Shown: positions 16,942 to 24,769, counted from the first letter of the stretch. The stretch is DNA of 64,000 bases from VRUE01 sp963714155 (GCA_963714155.1 OY970236.1:2046001-2110000); one strand, 5' to 3'. Program-made: numbers and translations. The notes: generated by a model not told the origin, from the letters alone.

Positions 16942-17450
16942 CAGGCGAGGAACTCGGTGGCTTGCTCGACCGGGGGCCGCTCGGGGGGCTCCTTCTCCTG
17001 GCGCGGATGGCCGAGGTGCAGCAGGCCGATGAAGCGCTCGCTCTCGGGGACCCCGACCGCGCGGCGCCCCTCGAGCGTACGCAGCAGGCCGGGCGTGCGC
17101 CAGTAACCCGCGTAGCCGCGAGCGTGGGCACTGAGCAGGACGATGTAGGAGGCCACGGCGGTGGCGTGCAGGTCCTCTTCGTTTTGGATCAGGTCATCAC
17201 CGAGGGCGCAGGAGACGACGATCAAGGTGGGAGCGCGTTCGAGCTTGGTCGCGCCCTCCGGGCCAGCCGCCTCCTTCAGCTGCGCCAGCGTCTCGGCACC
17301 GATGACGCGAAAGCGCCAGGGCGCGGTCAGGTGGTGGTTGGGCGCCCAGCGAGCCAGGTCGAGCAGCTCGAGGATCTCCTTGCGGCTGAGCGGCTCCGGC
17401 CCGAAGGCCTTGTGCGTGCGCCGGGTCCTGATCGCGGTCTCTACGTCCAC
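16941..17450 (-). CDS. Nitroreductase-family FMN oxidoreductase
   Basis: I choose GTG 17450 (VDVETAIRTRRTHKAFGPEP), matching the usual start of the family; TATGTT seven bases upstream could be the -10 of a leaderless transcript. An in-frame TTG at 17471 is the alternative. Family landmarks are RRTHKAF (FMN phosphate), LARWAPNHHLTAPWRF and the C-terminal IGLLHLGHPRQEKEPPER. Related to bluB/cobT-like and FbiB-like nitroreductases in general shape only; the substrate is unknown. Co-transcribed with glpD. Confidence 0.85.
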   Translation of the reverse strand: MDVETAIRTRRTHKAFGPEPLSRKEILELLDLARWAPNHHLTAPWRFRVIGAETLAQLKEAAGPEGATKLERAPTLIVVSCALGDDLIQNEEDLHATAVASYIVLLSAHARGYAGYWRTPGLLRTLEGRRAVGVPESERFIGLLHLGHPRQEKEPPERPPVEQATEFLA

Positions 17451-17476
17451 GTCTGGAACATAGCCGGCCAACTCAT

Positions 17477-17519
17477 GCGCCCTCCCTTAACCACCTCTGA
17501 GGGGGTCAAGGGAGGGCGC
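17477..17519 (-). terminator. GC-rich inverted repeat after the ECF operon
   Basis: GCGCCCTCCCTT (17477-17488) pairs perfectly with AAGGGAGGGCGC (17508-17519). The helix continues outward with one G-T and inward with partial pairing. It lies between the stop codon of the ECF operon's last gene (17525) and the nitroreductase start, so it probably ends the cobalamin operon transcript. No T-run is present. Confidence 0.55.
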
Positions 17520-17524
17520 GTGGA

Positions 17525-19393
17525 TTACCAGGCGAAGCGACGGCCCAGCCACCAGGGGAGGCCGATGGCCAGCGCGGTGGCGGCTAGGCCGATGCCGATT
17601 GGGAGCCACGGGGACGGGGTCGATCCTGAGGTACTGACAGGCGCCGAAGCCGGCGCCTGGGCTGGCGGCAAGGCTTCGGGCTCGCTCCCCTCGGGCCCGG
17701 TGCCCGCTTCCGAGGGCAACGTCGGCACAGCTCCAGACGCCGCTGGCGGTGCGCTGGGTGCTCCCGTGCTACCGGAGCTCGGGATTTCGGAGGGCGCCGG
17801 CGTCGCTTCGAAGCCGGGCGGGGGGCTCGTCCCCCCGACCGGCGGCACCGGTGCCGCCTCTGACGGCGAGACCGTTGTCGGCGTCGGTTGGCGCGGCGGC
17901 GGTGCGATCGGCAGCGAGTCCCCGGCGACGGCGACCAGCACCTGGCCGGTCACCCAGACCGGCGTCTGGTCGCTGGATTCCGAGTAGCGGTAGTGGCCGT
18001 CGTCGGCCTGCCGGGCGGCGAGGTAATCGAGGGCACTGCTGCCGCCCGAGTTGATCGTCGCCGGGTCGGCGCCGACGGCGATCATCCCCTGCACCGCCCA
18101 GGCGGTCGACTGGGAGTTGACGCTGCCGCTGGCGCCGAGCGCAAAGCCCCCGTTCGCGCGCTGGTGCTTGCGCAGGTAGGAGAGCCCGCTCTGGGCAGCT
18201 TTCGTGTTGGGCAGCGCCTGCATCGCCGAGCCGGTGACGTCGGCGTTGCTCGGTTGCCCCGGCACGTCGCCCCAGCCGCCGTCGTCGTTCTGCACCCTCG
18301 CCAGCCAGGAGATCGTGCCGTCGAGGCCGCCTTCGGCGCCGGCGGTTCGCAGGGCGATGACGCTGAAGGAAGTGGTTCCAGGCCAGCCGGCGTAGGAGCC
18401 GTTGGCGGCCCGCCGCTTGAGCAGGATGCTGACCAGGTCCTTGCCGCCGAAGGAGCGGGGGTCGACGCCGGCGCCCTCGAGCGCGATGATCGTGCGGGCG
18501 AGGTCGCCGGGGCTGCTGACTTCATCGAGGTGGCCGCGGAGGAAGTCGAGCGGGCTCTCGCCCGCCGGGTTGGTCACATCGAAGGGATTGCGCCCGGCCG
18601 CCTCCAGGCCCAGCATCGCCCAGGTGGTCAGCGCCGCGCTGGAGTCGGAGGCGGGCGCGGAGCCGAAGCCGCCGTCGTCGTTCTGCGCCGATTCGAGCCA
18701 GTTGGCGCCCAGATCGGTGCCGGCGGCCTTGGCCGTTCCCGGGACCAGGCCGGGAAGCAGCAGGGCGACCAGAATGGCTGTCGCAATGGCCGGCCTGCGC
18801 CACTGAAAGCGCTGGCGGAAGCGGATCAGCATCCGCACCATCGCCGGTCCGGCGAGCAGGGCGAAGGCCACGTTGCCGGCCACATGGGCGATTTCGAAGG
18901 GGATCGCACGCGCCTCCAGGGTGAGGAAGTACTGGATCGAGTGGTCTTGGCCGTAGGTCGCCATCAGCGAGAAGTTCTGCAGCGCACCGTACGCGATGGC
19001 AGCAAAACCGCATAGGGCTGCAAGCCAGAGCCGGCCGGCGTCGCGGACGAAGAGCGCCAGCGTCGCGCCCATCACCCCACACATCCCCCACCCCACCATC
19101 TGCCACGGCGTCCACGGTCCCTGGCCGAACCAGAAGTTCGAGACCAGGCCGGTCAGCGCGCCGACGGCGAAGCCCGGTGCGGGGCCGAGCGCGTAACCGG
19201 CGAAGATGATGATGTCGGTCGTCGGCTTGACGTTGGGGAAGGCGGCAAAGGCGATGCGACCGGCGATCGCCAGGGCGGCCAGGGCGGCGACCAGGGCGAC
19301 GACTTGCGACGGCGGTCGCGAACGCTCATACCAGGCGAATCCGCCGAGCAGGACGGCCATCAGGACGAGGAAGCTGGCCAGCTGCCAGGACAT
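17525..19393 (-). CDS. ECF-type S-component fused to an intrinsic-factor-like alpha/alpha-barrel domain
   Basis: 622 residues. Residues 1-200 are a six-helix ECF S-component-like membrane domain with GPAPGFAVGALTGLVSNFWF. After another hydrophobic segment (about 205-222, LLLPGLVPGTAKA) comes an extracytoplasmic prenyltransferase/squalene-oxidase-type alpha-barrel (about 225-495) with repeats such as ESAQNDDGGFGS, ARVQNDDGGWGD and KHQRANGGFA. A Pro/Ser/Ala-rich spacer (about 500-595) leads to a C-terminal helix (WLPIGIGLAATALAIGLPWW). The alpha-barrel is the fold of the alpha domain of intrinsic factor and transcobalamin. With the upstream B12 riboswitch, cobalamin or a corrinoid is the inferred substrate. 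Its start overlaps the EcfA stop codon (TGATG). Confidence 0.85.
   Translation of the reverse strand: MSWQLASFLVLMAVLLGGFAWYERSRPPSQVVALVAALAALAIAGRIAFAAFPNVKPTTDIIIFAGYALGPAPGFAVGALTGLVSNFWFGQGPWTPWQMVGWGMCGVMGATLALFVRDAGRLWLAALCGFAAIAYGALQNFSLMATYGQDHSIQYFLTLEARAIPFEIAHVAGNVAFALLAGPAMVRMLIRFRQRFQWRRPAIATAILVALLLPGLVPGTAKAAGTDLGANWLESAQNDDGGFGSAPASDSSAALTTWAMLGLEAAGRNPFDVTNPAGESPLDFLRGHLDEVSSPGDLARTIIALEGAGVDPRSFGGKDLVSILLKRRAANGSYAGWPGTTSFSVIALRTAGAEGGLDGTISWLARVQNDDGGWGDVPGQPSNADVTGSAMQALPNTKAAQSGLSYLRKHQRANGGFALGASGSVNSQSTAWAVQGMIAVGADPATINSGGSSALDYLAARQADDGHYRYSESSDQTPVWVTGQVLVAVAGDSLPIAPPPRQPTPTTVSPSEAAPVPPVGGTSPPPGFEATPAPSEIPSSGSTGAPSAPPAASGAVPTLPSEAGTGPEGSEPEALPPAQAPASAPVSTSGSTPSPWLPIGIGLAATALAIGLPWWLGRRFAW
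17814..17858 (-). repeat. Two adjacent palindromes in the Pro-rich spacer of the S-component fusion
   Basis: 17814-17825 pairs with 17831-17842 (11 of 12) around a five-base loop, and GGCGGCACCGGTGCCGCC at 17841-17858 is a perfect 18-bp palindrome. Both code for the low-complexity spacer before the C-terminal helix. Confidence 0.5.
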
Positions 19394-21036
19394 CAGGGCT
19401 GCACCTCTGACTGTCGCCGCAGCACCTCGGCGCCCTGGTTGGGAGTGATCACGCCGGGCAGATCGAGTACCCGCGCGACCTCGGTGGCGAAGTACCAGCC
19501 GCCGGAGAGGATCTCGCGGGCGGGACCGTCGGCGATGACCACGCCGTCGCCGAGCAGGACGACGCGCTCGGCGAAGGCGGCGGCGAACTCGACGTCGTGG
19601 GTGGCGACCAGCAGCCCGGCACCGCGTTCGGCCAGGTCGCCGATCAGGCCGACGAGGTCGTCCTTGCGGGCGCGGTCCATGCCGCGCGTGGGCTCGTCGA
19701 GGGCGACCAGTCCCGGCAGGGCGTCGCCGTCCATGCGGCCGGCGAGCGCGATCGCCAGGGCGAGGCGCTGGCGCTCGCCACCGGAGAGATCGCGCGGATC
19801 GGCATCGACCGCCTGCTCCAGGCCGACCACCCGCAGCACCGCAAGCCCGTCCTCACCCGGCAGCTCGTCGCCGACCCGCTCGCGGACCAGGTAGTCGCTC
19901 GGGTTCTGGGTCAGCAGGGCGATTCCGTGCACTATCTCGAGCTTGCCCCGGACCGGATCGAGTAGGCCGGCGGCGCTGCGCAACAGGGTGCTCTTGCCGG
20001 CGCCGTTGCGGCCCATCAGGGCTACTCGTTCGCCGCCGTTGACAGTTAGGTCGATGCCGCGGAGGACGTCGCGGGGTGCGTCGTCCCGAACCAGCTCGAT
20101 CCACAGGTCTCTTGCTTTGAGGGCTGCGGGTGAGGGGAGATGGACCACCTCCTCTCGGAGGGGGGTCGCCCCCCCTCCCTCGACAGGGCTCAGCGCTGCG
20201 AGTGTTTGGCGCGCGTCACGGACGCCGACCGGGAGCGGCTCGATGCCAACCAGGGAGAAGAGTCGGGCGGCGGGGGTCTCGAGAGCTGTGTCGGTGTTTT
20301 GGGCCCAGGTGAGGAAGTCGCGGGGGTTGCCGTCGTAAGCGATCGAGCCGGAGGTCATCGCGATCACGCGGTCGGCGGCGGCGAGGCAGCGCTCGAGGCG
20401 GTGCTCGGCGAGGAGGATCGTTACGCCCCACTCCTCATTGAGGCGGCGCAGGAGCCAGATCAGCTCGTCGCCGGCGACCGGGTCGAGCTGGGAGGTGGGC
20501 TCGTCGAGGAGGACCAGGCGGGGGCGGGTGACCAGCGCCGCCGCGAGGGCGACGCGTTGGAGCTCGCCTCCGGAGAGCGTGTCGACGGCGCGGTCCAGCA
20601 GATGCGGAATCGCGAGGGCGAGGGCGACCTCCTCCACTGCCCGAGCGCGGGAAGCGGTTGGGTCTCCGCGCATCTCCAGCGGCAGCTCGATCTCGGCGGA
20701 GACCGTGGTTGAGACGACCTGGGTCTCGGGGTCCTGGGCGACGTAGCCGACGACCGCTGCCAGCTCGCCGGGACCGGCGGCGATCGCGTCGATACCGGCA
20801 ACCTCGATCCGGCCCTCGATCGCGCCGCCGTGGAAATGCGGGACCAGGCCGCAGGCGGCACGGAGCAGGGTCGACTTACCCGAGGCAGAGCGGCCGGCGA
20901 GAAGGGCGAACTCGCCCGGGGCGAGGTTGAGCGAGAGGCCGCGCAGAGCGGGATTTGCGGCCTCGGGGTACGCGTAGGTGAGGCCGTCAATCGCGAGCGC
21001 TGGTGCAGGCCGGGTGACCGCGGTCGCGAACTGCAT
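19393..21036 (-). CDS. Fused EcfA1-EcfA2 energising ATPase of an ECF transporter
   Basis: Two ABC ATPase domains in one chain of 547 residues. Domain 1 has AGRSASGKSTLL and DTLSGGELQRVALA; domain 2 has MGRNGAGKSTLL and RDLSGGERQRLALA. The start is ATG 21036, which shares one base with the EcfT stop codon (TGATG) and has GGAGGGGG six bases upstream; the in-frame TTG one codon earlier is not needed. It powers uptake through EcfT. The interdomain linker (about residues 288-300) is encoded by a GC-rich palindrome at 20157-20178. Confidence 0.93.
   Translation of the reverse strand: MQFATAVTRPAPALAIDGLTYAYPEAANPALRGLSLNLAPGEFALLAGRSASGKSTLLRAACGLVPHFHGGAIEGRIEVAGIDAIAAGPGELAAVVGYVAQDPETQVVSTTVSAEIELPLEMRGDPTASRARAVEEVALALAIPHLLDRAVDTLSGGELQRVALAAALVTRPRLVLLDEPTSQLDPVAGDELIWLLRRLNEEWGVTILLAEHRLERCLAAADRVIAMTSGSIAYDGNPRDFLTWAQNTDTALETPAARLFSLVGIEPLPVGVRDARQTLAALSPVEGGGATPLREEVVHLPSPAALKARDLWIELVRDDAPRDVLRGIDLTVNGGERVALMGRNGAGKSTLLRSAAGLLDPVRGKLEIVHGIALLTQNPSDYLVRERVGDELPGEDGLAVLRVVGLEQAVDADPRDLSGGERQRLALAIALAGRMDGDALPGLVALDEPTRGMDRARKDDLVGLIGDLAERGAGLLVATHDVEFAAAFAERVVLLGDGVVIADGPAREILSGGWYFATEVARVLDLPGVITPNQGAEVLRRQSEVQP
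20157..20178 (-). repeat. Palindrome in the linker between the two EcfA domains
   Basis: A perfect 9-bp helix (20157-20165 with 20170-20178) closes a four-base loop that reads GCGA, a GNRA tetraloop, in the mRNA. It codes for the Gly-rich linker between the two ATPase domains. Confidence 0.55.
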
Positions 21037-21077
21037 CAAATTCCCCCTCCAACAGGCAGGGAATTTGATGCAGTTCG
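21027..21077 (-). promoter_or_regulatory. 19-bp perfect inverted repeat spanning the EcfT stop and EcfA start
   Basis: Positions 21027-21045 and 21059-21077 are perfectly complementary over 19 bp with a 13-base loop. In the mRNA the loop carries GGAGG of the ecfA ribosome binding site and the 3' arm carries the EcfT stop codon and the ecfA ATG. Translation of ecfA should therefore depend on ribosomes finishing ecfT and opening the helix, a translational-coupling device. Confidence 0.75.
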
Positions 21078-22028
21078 GCGATCGACAGAAGAGGAGCGTG
21101 CCCCTTTGGGCCGGCGTCGCAGGGGCGCGAGGCCACTGAGAGCAACCAGGGCCGCGACGACCAGGGTCGGGACGCCAGCGCCGATCTCGGTCGCCGGGTA
21201 TTCGCTGAACGCGTCGGCGCCGAGCACCTTGCCGGCGATCGCGACGCTGAGAACCGCCAAGCCGATTACGTAGAAGCGACGGTCGTAGCGCGATCCCCGG
21301 CCGCGCACGCCACCAGTGAAACGTTTTTTGGCCCCCCGAGGGCCAGAAAACGTTTCACTTGAAGATGGGTGCGACGCGTCCAAGGAGTAGCCGCGCAGCT
21401 CCAAGGTTGCGGCGACGTCCACAGCCCGGTCGAGCGAACCCGCCAACAGGCGACGCGCCAGCGGTGCTTTGCCGACCGGGGCAGCGCCGGGGCCGCGCAG
21501 GCGCGCCGCGTCGCGGAGCCGACCGGCATCCGCCGCGGCGACCGGGACCAGGCGCGAGACCAGGGTCGCGGTCAGCGCCGAGCGGCCGGCAAGCGGCCGG
21601 AGTGCCCGCAGCACCCGGTCGGGATCGACGCAGGCCGAGTAGACGGCGAAGGCGACCATCACCACGGCGGCGCGCAGGCCCAGGACGAGGCCCGCCACGA
21701 TCGCCTCGGCGGTGACGTTGACCTGGCCGAAGAGCGGCCACTCCCCCAGCCGCGCCCACACCGTCGCTCCGCGGCTGACGACCAGGGCGTTGACGACGAC
21801 GATCAGCGCCGCCAGAGTCAGGCCCATCCAGAGGGCAGCGCGGACCGCCGCGTGCGCACCGGCAAGCCGGCCGGCAACGACGGCGGCAATGCCAACCCCG
21901 AGCAGGACGATCGGGTTCGAGTAGAGGAACGCCACGACCACGAGCGAGCCGAGGTAGGTGACGGCCGCTGCCGGCGACGCCGCCTGCAGCGGCCTGGCTC
22001 GCGGGATGTAGGCGAACGGCGATCTCAT
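21036..22028 (-). CDS. EcfT-like transmembrane scaffold of an ECF transporter
   Basis: Start at ATG 22028, overlapping the DUF4430 lipoprotein stop codon by ATGA; longer frames upstream are noise. 330 residues with membrane helices at about 20-110 and 265-310. The two coupling-helix motifs are AARLRG and LELRGYSLD, as in the CbiQ/EcfT family. The cytoplasmic segment after the second motif contains an unusual insert encoded by a 45-bp palindrome (21315-21359). It joins the S-component to the ATPase. Confidence 0.88.
   Translation of the reverse strand: MRSPFAYIPRARPLQAASPAAAVTYLGSLVVVAFLYSNPIVLLGVGIAAVVAGRLAGAHAAVRAALWMGLTLAALIVVVNALVVSRGATVWARLGEWPLFGQVNVTAEAIVAGLVLGLRAAVVMVAFAVYSACVDPDRVLRALRPLAGRSALTATLVSRLVPVAAADAGRLRDAARLRGPGAAPVGKAPLARRLLAGSLDRAVDVAATLELRGYSLDASHPSSSETFSGPRGAKKRFTGGVRGRGSRYDRRFYVIGLAVLSVAIAGKVLGADAFSEYPATEIGAGVPTLVVAALVALSGLAPLRRRPKGARSSSVDRRTASNSLPVGGGI
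21315..21359 (-). repeat. 20-bp hairpin palindrome inside the ecfT coding sequence
   Basis: 21315-21334 pairs with 21340-21359 over 20 positions with one G-T and a five-base loop. The arms begin AGTGAAACGTTTT and end AAAACGTTTCACT. It encodes about 15 residues (SETFSGPRGAKKRFT) in a non-conserved cytoplasmic region and keeps the frame open, as expected for a palindromic element inserted in frame. Confidence 0.72.
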
Positions 22029-22939
22029 CGCAGCGGCAACGCGGTCTCCTTCTCCCCTTCGACTGCCACCGCGTAATGGTCGCGCAGGCTGTCCGCATCG
22101 AGAAGGCCGGCGGCAGCCCGCACTGCGGCCCCCGTCGCCCCCGTGACGACCCAAACCGGCGGCGCTTCGTAGCGGCGCGTCGCGGCGACCAAACCGGCAT
22201 CCGGGCCGAACTCGATCGCGCCATCGCCGGCTTGGTCGAGCCCGGTGAGGCGGTAGCCATCGCCCTCGCGGTGGAACTCGGCGAAGACGCCGCTCGTCTG
22301 CGGGCCGTCCTCGATCTGAGCCGCGGCCGGGTCCTGCCGCACCCTCGACCAGGGGCCGACGAGCAGGCGGATCGCCTCGCTCGGCGTCCGCGAGGGGACG
22401 CCAACGCCGGCGTCTTCCAGCCGCTCGTCGACCTCGGCACAGGCAGCGCCACCGCCGAGGCATTCGACCCCCACCGGCCGCGCCTTGCCCTCATAGCCAT
22501 CTAGGAAGGGCTGCGGCCAGGAACCGACCACGGCCGGCACGCGCATCGCCGCGCTCCACTCGCGGTAGTCCCACCAGATCGACTCGCCACCGTGCAGCGG
22601 GTAGTCGGCGGCGCCGACGGTCGACTCCACACCGTTGACGAAGAAGAACCAGTCGAGCGAGCGGTCGCCGCTCTCTTCGGCTTCCAGCCCCTCGATCGAC
22701 TGCACGAAGCCACCGCCGTAACGGGTGGAGATATCGGCGCTGTCTTCGAGCGCCCGCATCACCGTGTCGGCTTCGTTCAGCTCGCCAAGCTGGCGGTGCA
22801 GCACGGGCACGGTCCCGTAGTCCCGCGTCACCGTCAGCTCGGCGTCGCTCAGTCCCTCGCCGGGACCAAGGCCGCAGCCGGCGGCCGCGAGCGCCGCGAA
22901 TAGCAGCGCAAGCGCGACCGCCGTGCCGGGGCCCCTCAT
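22025..22939 (-). CDS. DUF4430 lipoprotein, putative extracellular corrinoid-binding beta domain
   Basis: 304 residues with a lipoprotein signal (LAAAGC, Cys near residue 22). Residues about 30-130 form a DUF4430 domain: VPVLHRQLGELNEADTVMRA, then SLDWFFFVNGVES and GGESIWWDYREW, which is the W-x-x-x-V-N-G and GD-x-I-x-W pattern of the transcobalamin-type beta domain. The C-terminal half is not recognised. As a surface lipoprotein it could present substrate to the alpha-barrel of the S-component fusion. It starts 4 bp after the upstream DUF4430 gene. Confidence 0.83.
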   Translation of the reverse strand: MRGPGTAVALALLFAALAAAGCGLGPGEGLSDAELTVTRDYGTVPVLHRQLGELNEADTVMRALEDSADISTRYGGGFVQSIEGLEAEESGDRSLDWFFFVNGVESTVGAADYPLHGGESIWWDYREWSAAMRVPAVVGSWPQPFLDGYEGKARPVGVECLGGGAACAEVDERLEDAGVGVPSRTPSEAIRLLVGPWSRVRQDPAAAQIEDGPQTSGVFAEFHREGDGYRLTGLDQAGDGAIEFGPDAGLVAATRRYEAPPVWVVTGATGAAVRAAAGLLDADSLRDHYAVAVEGEKETALPLR

Positions 22940-22943
22940 CGGA

Positions 22944-23693
22944 TCAGCCTCCGGAGCAGGCCCCGTTGAGGCAGACCGCGACCTGGTTGGACGGGATGTC
23001 CGTGCCGTGGGTGGCGGTCAGCACACCCGGTGCCGAGAGCGTCACCTGGGTTGTGCCGTCAGTGCCGGTCGGCGCGGCAGCGCCGGTCACCGTGACGCCG
23101 GCAGCAGGGGTCTTCTTCCCCTTGTCGTCGTAGGAGAAGACACTGACCGTGAACGGCTTGTTCGGTTCCGCTTCGTGCGGCGCGACCAGCGCCAGCTCGG
23201 CGGGGTACGGGTAGGGCTCAAGCGCCCACAGCACTTCGTCCCCCTTGTGCAGCTTGACCAATTCGCCGCCCTTGTTGGGGTTCTTGTGGTTGACCTTGAG
23301 GTACCAGGAGAGCTTCTTGGTCGTCTGCGACTTGCCGATTCCGCACAGGCCGAGACCGAATTCGTCAAGGAAGTGATCAGTGACCGACAGCGGCCGCAGG
23401 GCCGGGGTCCGCTTCGAAGCCAGGCTCAGCGCGCTCAGCGCGGTCGCCCCTTTCAACTGCACCGACATGCCGCTGCCGCCGGTGCCGCCACCGAGGCAGG
23501 TTGCTTTCGGGCTGGTCTTGACCGAGGTCGTCTTGGCGCTGATGAACTGTTCACTCAGCGTTTTGCCGCCACTGCCGACCACGCGCAGGCTGACGCGAGT
23601 GCCCTTGGCCGCGGCCAGAGCAGAAGTCGAGAGCAACAGGAGAAGGGCCAGTGCGCACGCAGCGACCAGCCGGAACGGAACGAGTCTTGGCAT
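22944..23693 (-). CDS. Secreted DUF4430 protein with C-terminal Ig-like domain
   Basis: I choose ATG 23693 (MPRLVPFRLVAACALALLLL), preceded by GAGGAAAGG, because earlier in-frame starts lie in the riboswitch or have no ribosome binding site. Signal peptide ends near ALAAAKG. A DUF4430-like domain spans about residues 30-145, with KLSWYLKVNHKNP and LHKGDEVLWALEPYPYP. A big-1/Ig-like domain follows (about 150-235, AAGVTVTGAAAPTGTDGTTQ), and two Cys sit near the C-terminus. First gene of the riboswitch-controlled operon. Confidence 0.82.
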   Translation of the reverse strand: MPRLVPFRLVAACALALLLLLSTSALAAAKGTRVSLRVVGSGGKTLSEQFISAKTTSVKTSPKATCLGGGTGGSGMSVQLKGATALSALSLASKRTPALRPLSVTDHFLDEFGLGLCGIGKSQTTKKLSWYLKVNHKNPNKGGELVKLHKGDEVLWALEPYPYPAELALVAPHEAEPNKPFTVSVFSYDDKGKKTPAAGVTVTGAAAPTGTDGTTQVTLSAPGVLTATHGTDIPSNQVAVCLNGACSGG

Positions 23694-23734
23694 TGAAGCC
23701 ACCCTTTCCTCGAGGGTTGTCATGGCTGGCCGGG

Positions 23735-23905
23735 GACAGGTCTCCTGGCTTCCGGGGTTCCTCCGCCGCACCTTCCCGGGGACTCTGTGTCCTCCCCAGT
23801 GGCTGGCGCCCGAAGCGCCCGCGACGTCCTTGACCCGGTCACAGTGGCGGGACCGCGCCGGTTTCGCACCGGACTTCCCTTGACCACCGACCGATTACGC
23901 GGGCG
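23735..23905 (-). ncRNA. Cobalamin (adenosylcobalamin-type) riboswitch
   Basis: On the minus strand the leader contains GGGAAGTCCGGTGCGAAACC, then CCCGCCACTGTGACC (plus 23837-23850 region), and near the 3' end GGAAGCCAGGAGACC (about 23739-23752). These are the conserved core of the cobalamin riboswitch, including the GCCACTG and B12-box-like GCCAGGAGACC elements. It ends about 45 bp before the DUF4430 gene start and should switch off the operon when cobalamin is plentiful. A dyad CCGCTG/CAGCGG at 23913-23934 lies just upstream. Confidence 0.93.
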
Positions 23906-24004
23906 AGTCTATCCGCTGAACTTTCGTCCAGCGGTCTTGGTCCCGGCACCGGCCGCTGGCTAGGGTCGCGGCCGCATCGTTTCTCGGACCGACGGGAGGG
24001 AGAT

Positions 24005-24733
24005 ATGAGACGGGGAATGCGGCTGCCGTCACCGGCATTGGTTGTTGCGGGTTTAGCGTTGTTCGTGGCACTTGGTGGGACCGTTTACGCGGCCAAGAAG
24101 GCGCGGATTGACGGTAGGGCGGTGAAGGTGAAATCACTGCCGGGCAATCGCTTGAAGGTGAAATCACTGCCGGGCAATCGCTTGAAGGTGAAATCGATTC
24201 CGGCCAACCGGCTCAAGCCCGGCGTGCTCAAGGGTGTGCTGGCCGGGCAATCGGGGCCGATCACCGGGGCTGAAATCGATGAGCTGACCCTGGGTCAGGT
24301 GCCCGAGGCCGCGCACGCGTTCAGCGCCGACACCGCCCAGAGCGCGGTCGATGCGCAGACCGCCGTCAATGCCGTTAACGCGGTAAATGCCCAGACCGTC
24401 AACGGTCACAGCGCCGGCTGCCTGCCCGGCACACAGTTCTTCGCCGGCGCCTGCTGGCAGAGCTTCAACAGCGAGACCGCGGTCAGCGCGCCGGCGGCGG
24501 CGACGTCGTGTGCTGTGCAGGGTGGAGCGTTGCCGGAGGCGCTGCAGCTGGCGGCGTTCTCTCAGCAGCCCGGTGTGGTTTTGGATGGCGGCGAAGAGTG
24601 GACTAGTGACCTCACGAATATGACCGGCCCGGACGAATACGCGGTTGTAGTGATTTCGTCTGCTGGGGTCGTCGACTTCACTGCGTCTACAAGCAGTCAC
24701 AAATACCGCTGCGTCATCCCGCTCGTCACCTGA
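24005..24733 (+). CDS. Secreted protein with KVKSLPGNRL tandem repeats
   Basis: 242 residues, ATG at 24005 with GGGAGGGAGAT upstream. Signal peptide at residues 10-30. Three units of KVKSLPGNRL or the variant KVKSIPANRL follow (about 40-70), two of them identical over 30 bp at DNA level (24122-24185). Asn/Ala-rich NAVNAVNAQTVNGHSAG precedes a C-terminal domain with cysteines (about 135-242). I know no function; such secreted proteins are common in this actinobacterial group. Confidence 0.72.
   Translation: MRRGMRLPSPALVVAGLALFVALGGTVYAAKKARIDGRAVKVKSLPGNRLKVKSLPGNRLKVKSIPANRLKPGVLKGVLAGQSGPITGAEIDELTLGQVPEAAHAFSADTAQSAVDAQTAVNAVNAVNAQTVNGHSAGCLPGTQFFAGACWQSFNSETAVSAPAAATSCAVQGGALPEALQLAAFSQQPGVVLDGGEEWTSDLTNMTGPDEYAVVVISSAGVVDFTASTSSHKYRCVIPLVT
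24122..24210 (+). repeat. 30-bp coding tandem repeat, three units
   Basis: Two perfect and one diverged copy of a 30-bp unit beginning aaggtgaaatcactgccggg, which encodes KVKSLPGNRL. A short slippage-prone array inside the secreted protein gene. Confidence 0.85.
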
Positions 24734-24769
24734 CGAGCGGGACCGTACCGGCGTGGTGCGCTACGCCGG

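Noticed and set aside
15959..17131. A 390-codon minus-strand frame inside glpD
   Set aside because: Alternate frame of glpD with Arg/Pro-rich composition; glpD is intact in its own frame.
21355..22500. A 381-codon minus-strand frame overlapping ecfT and the DUF4430 lipoprotein
   Set aside because: Both overlapped genes have clear domain patterns; this frame is Arg-rich noise.
22944..23771. Starting the first DUF4430 gene at ATG 23771
   Set aside because: That start lies inside the cobalamin riboswitch; ATG 23693 has a ribosome binding site and begins a signal peptide.
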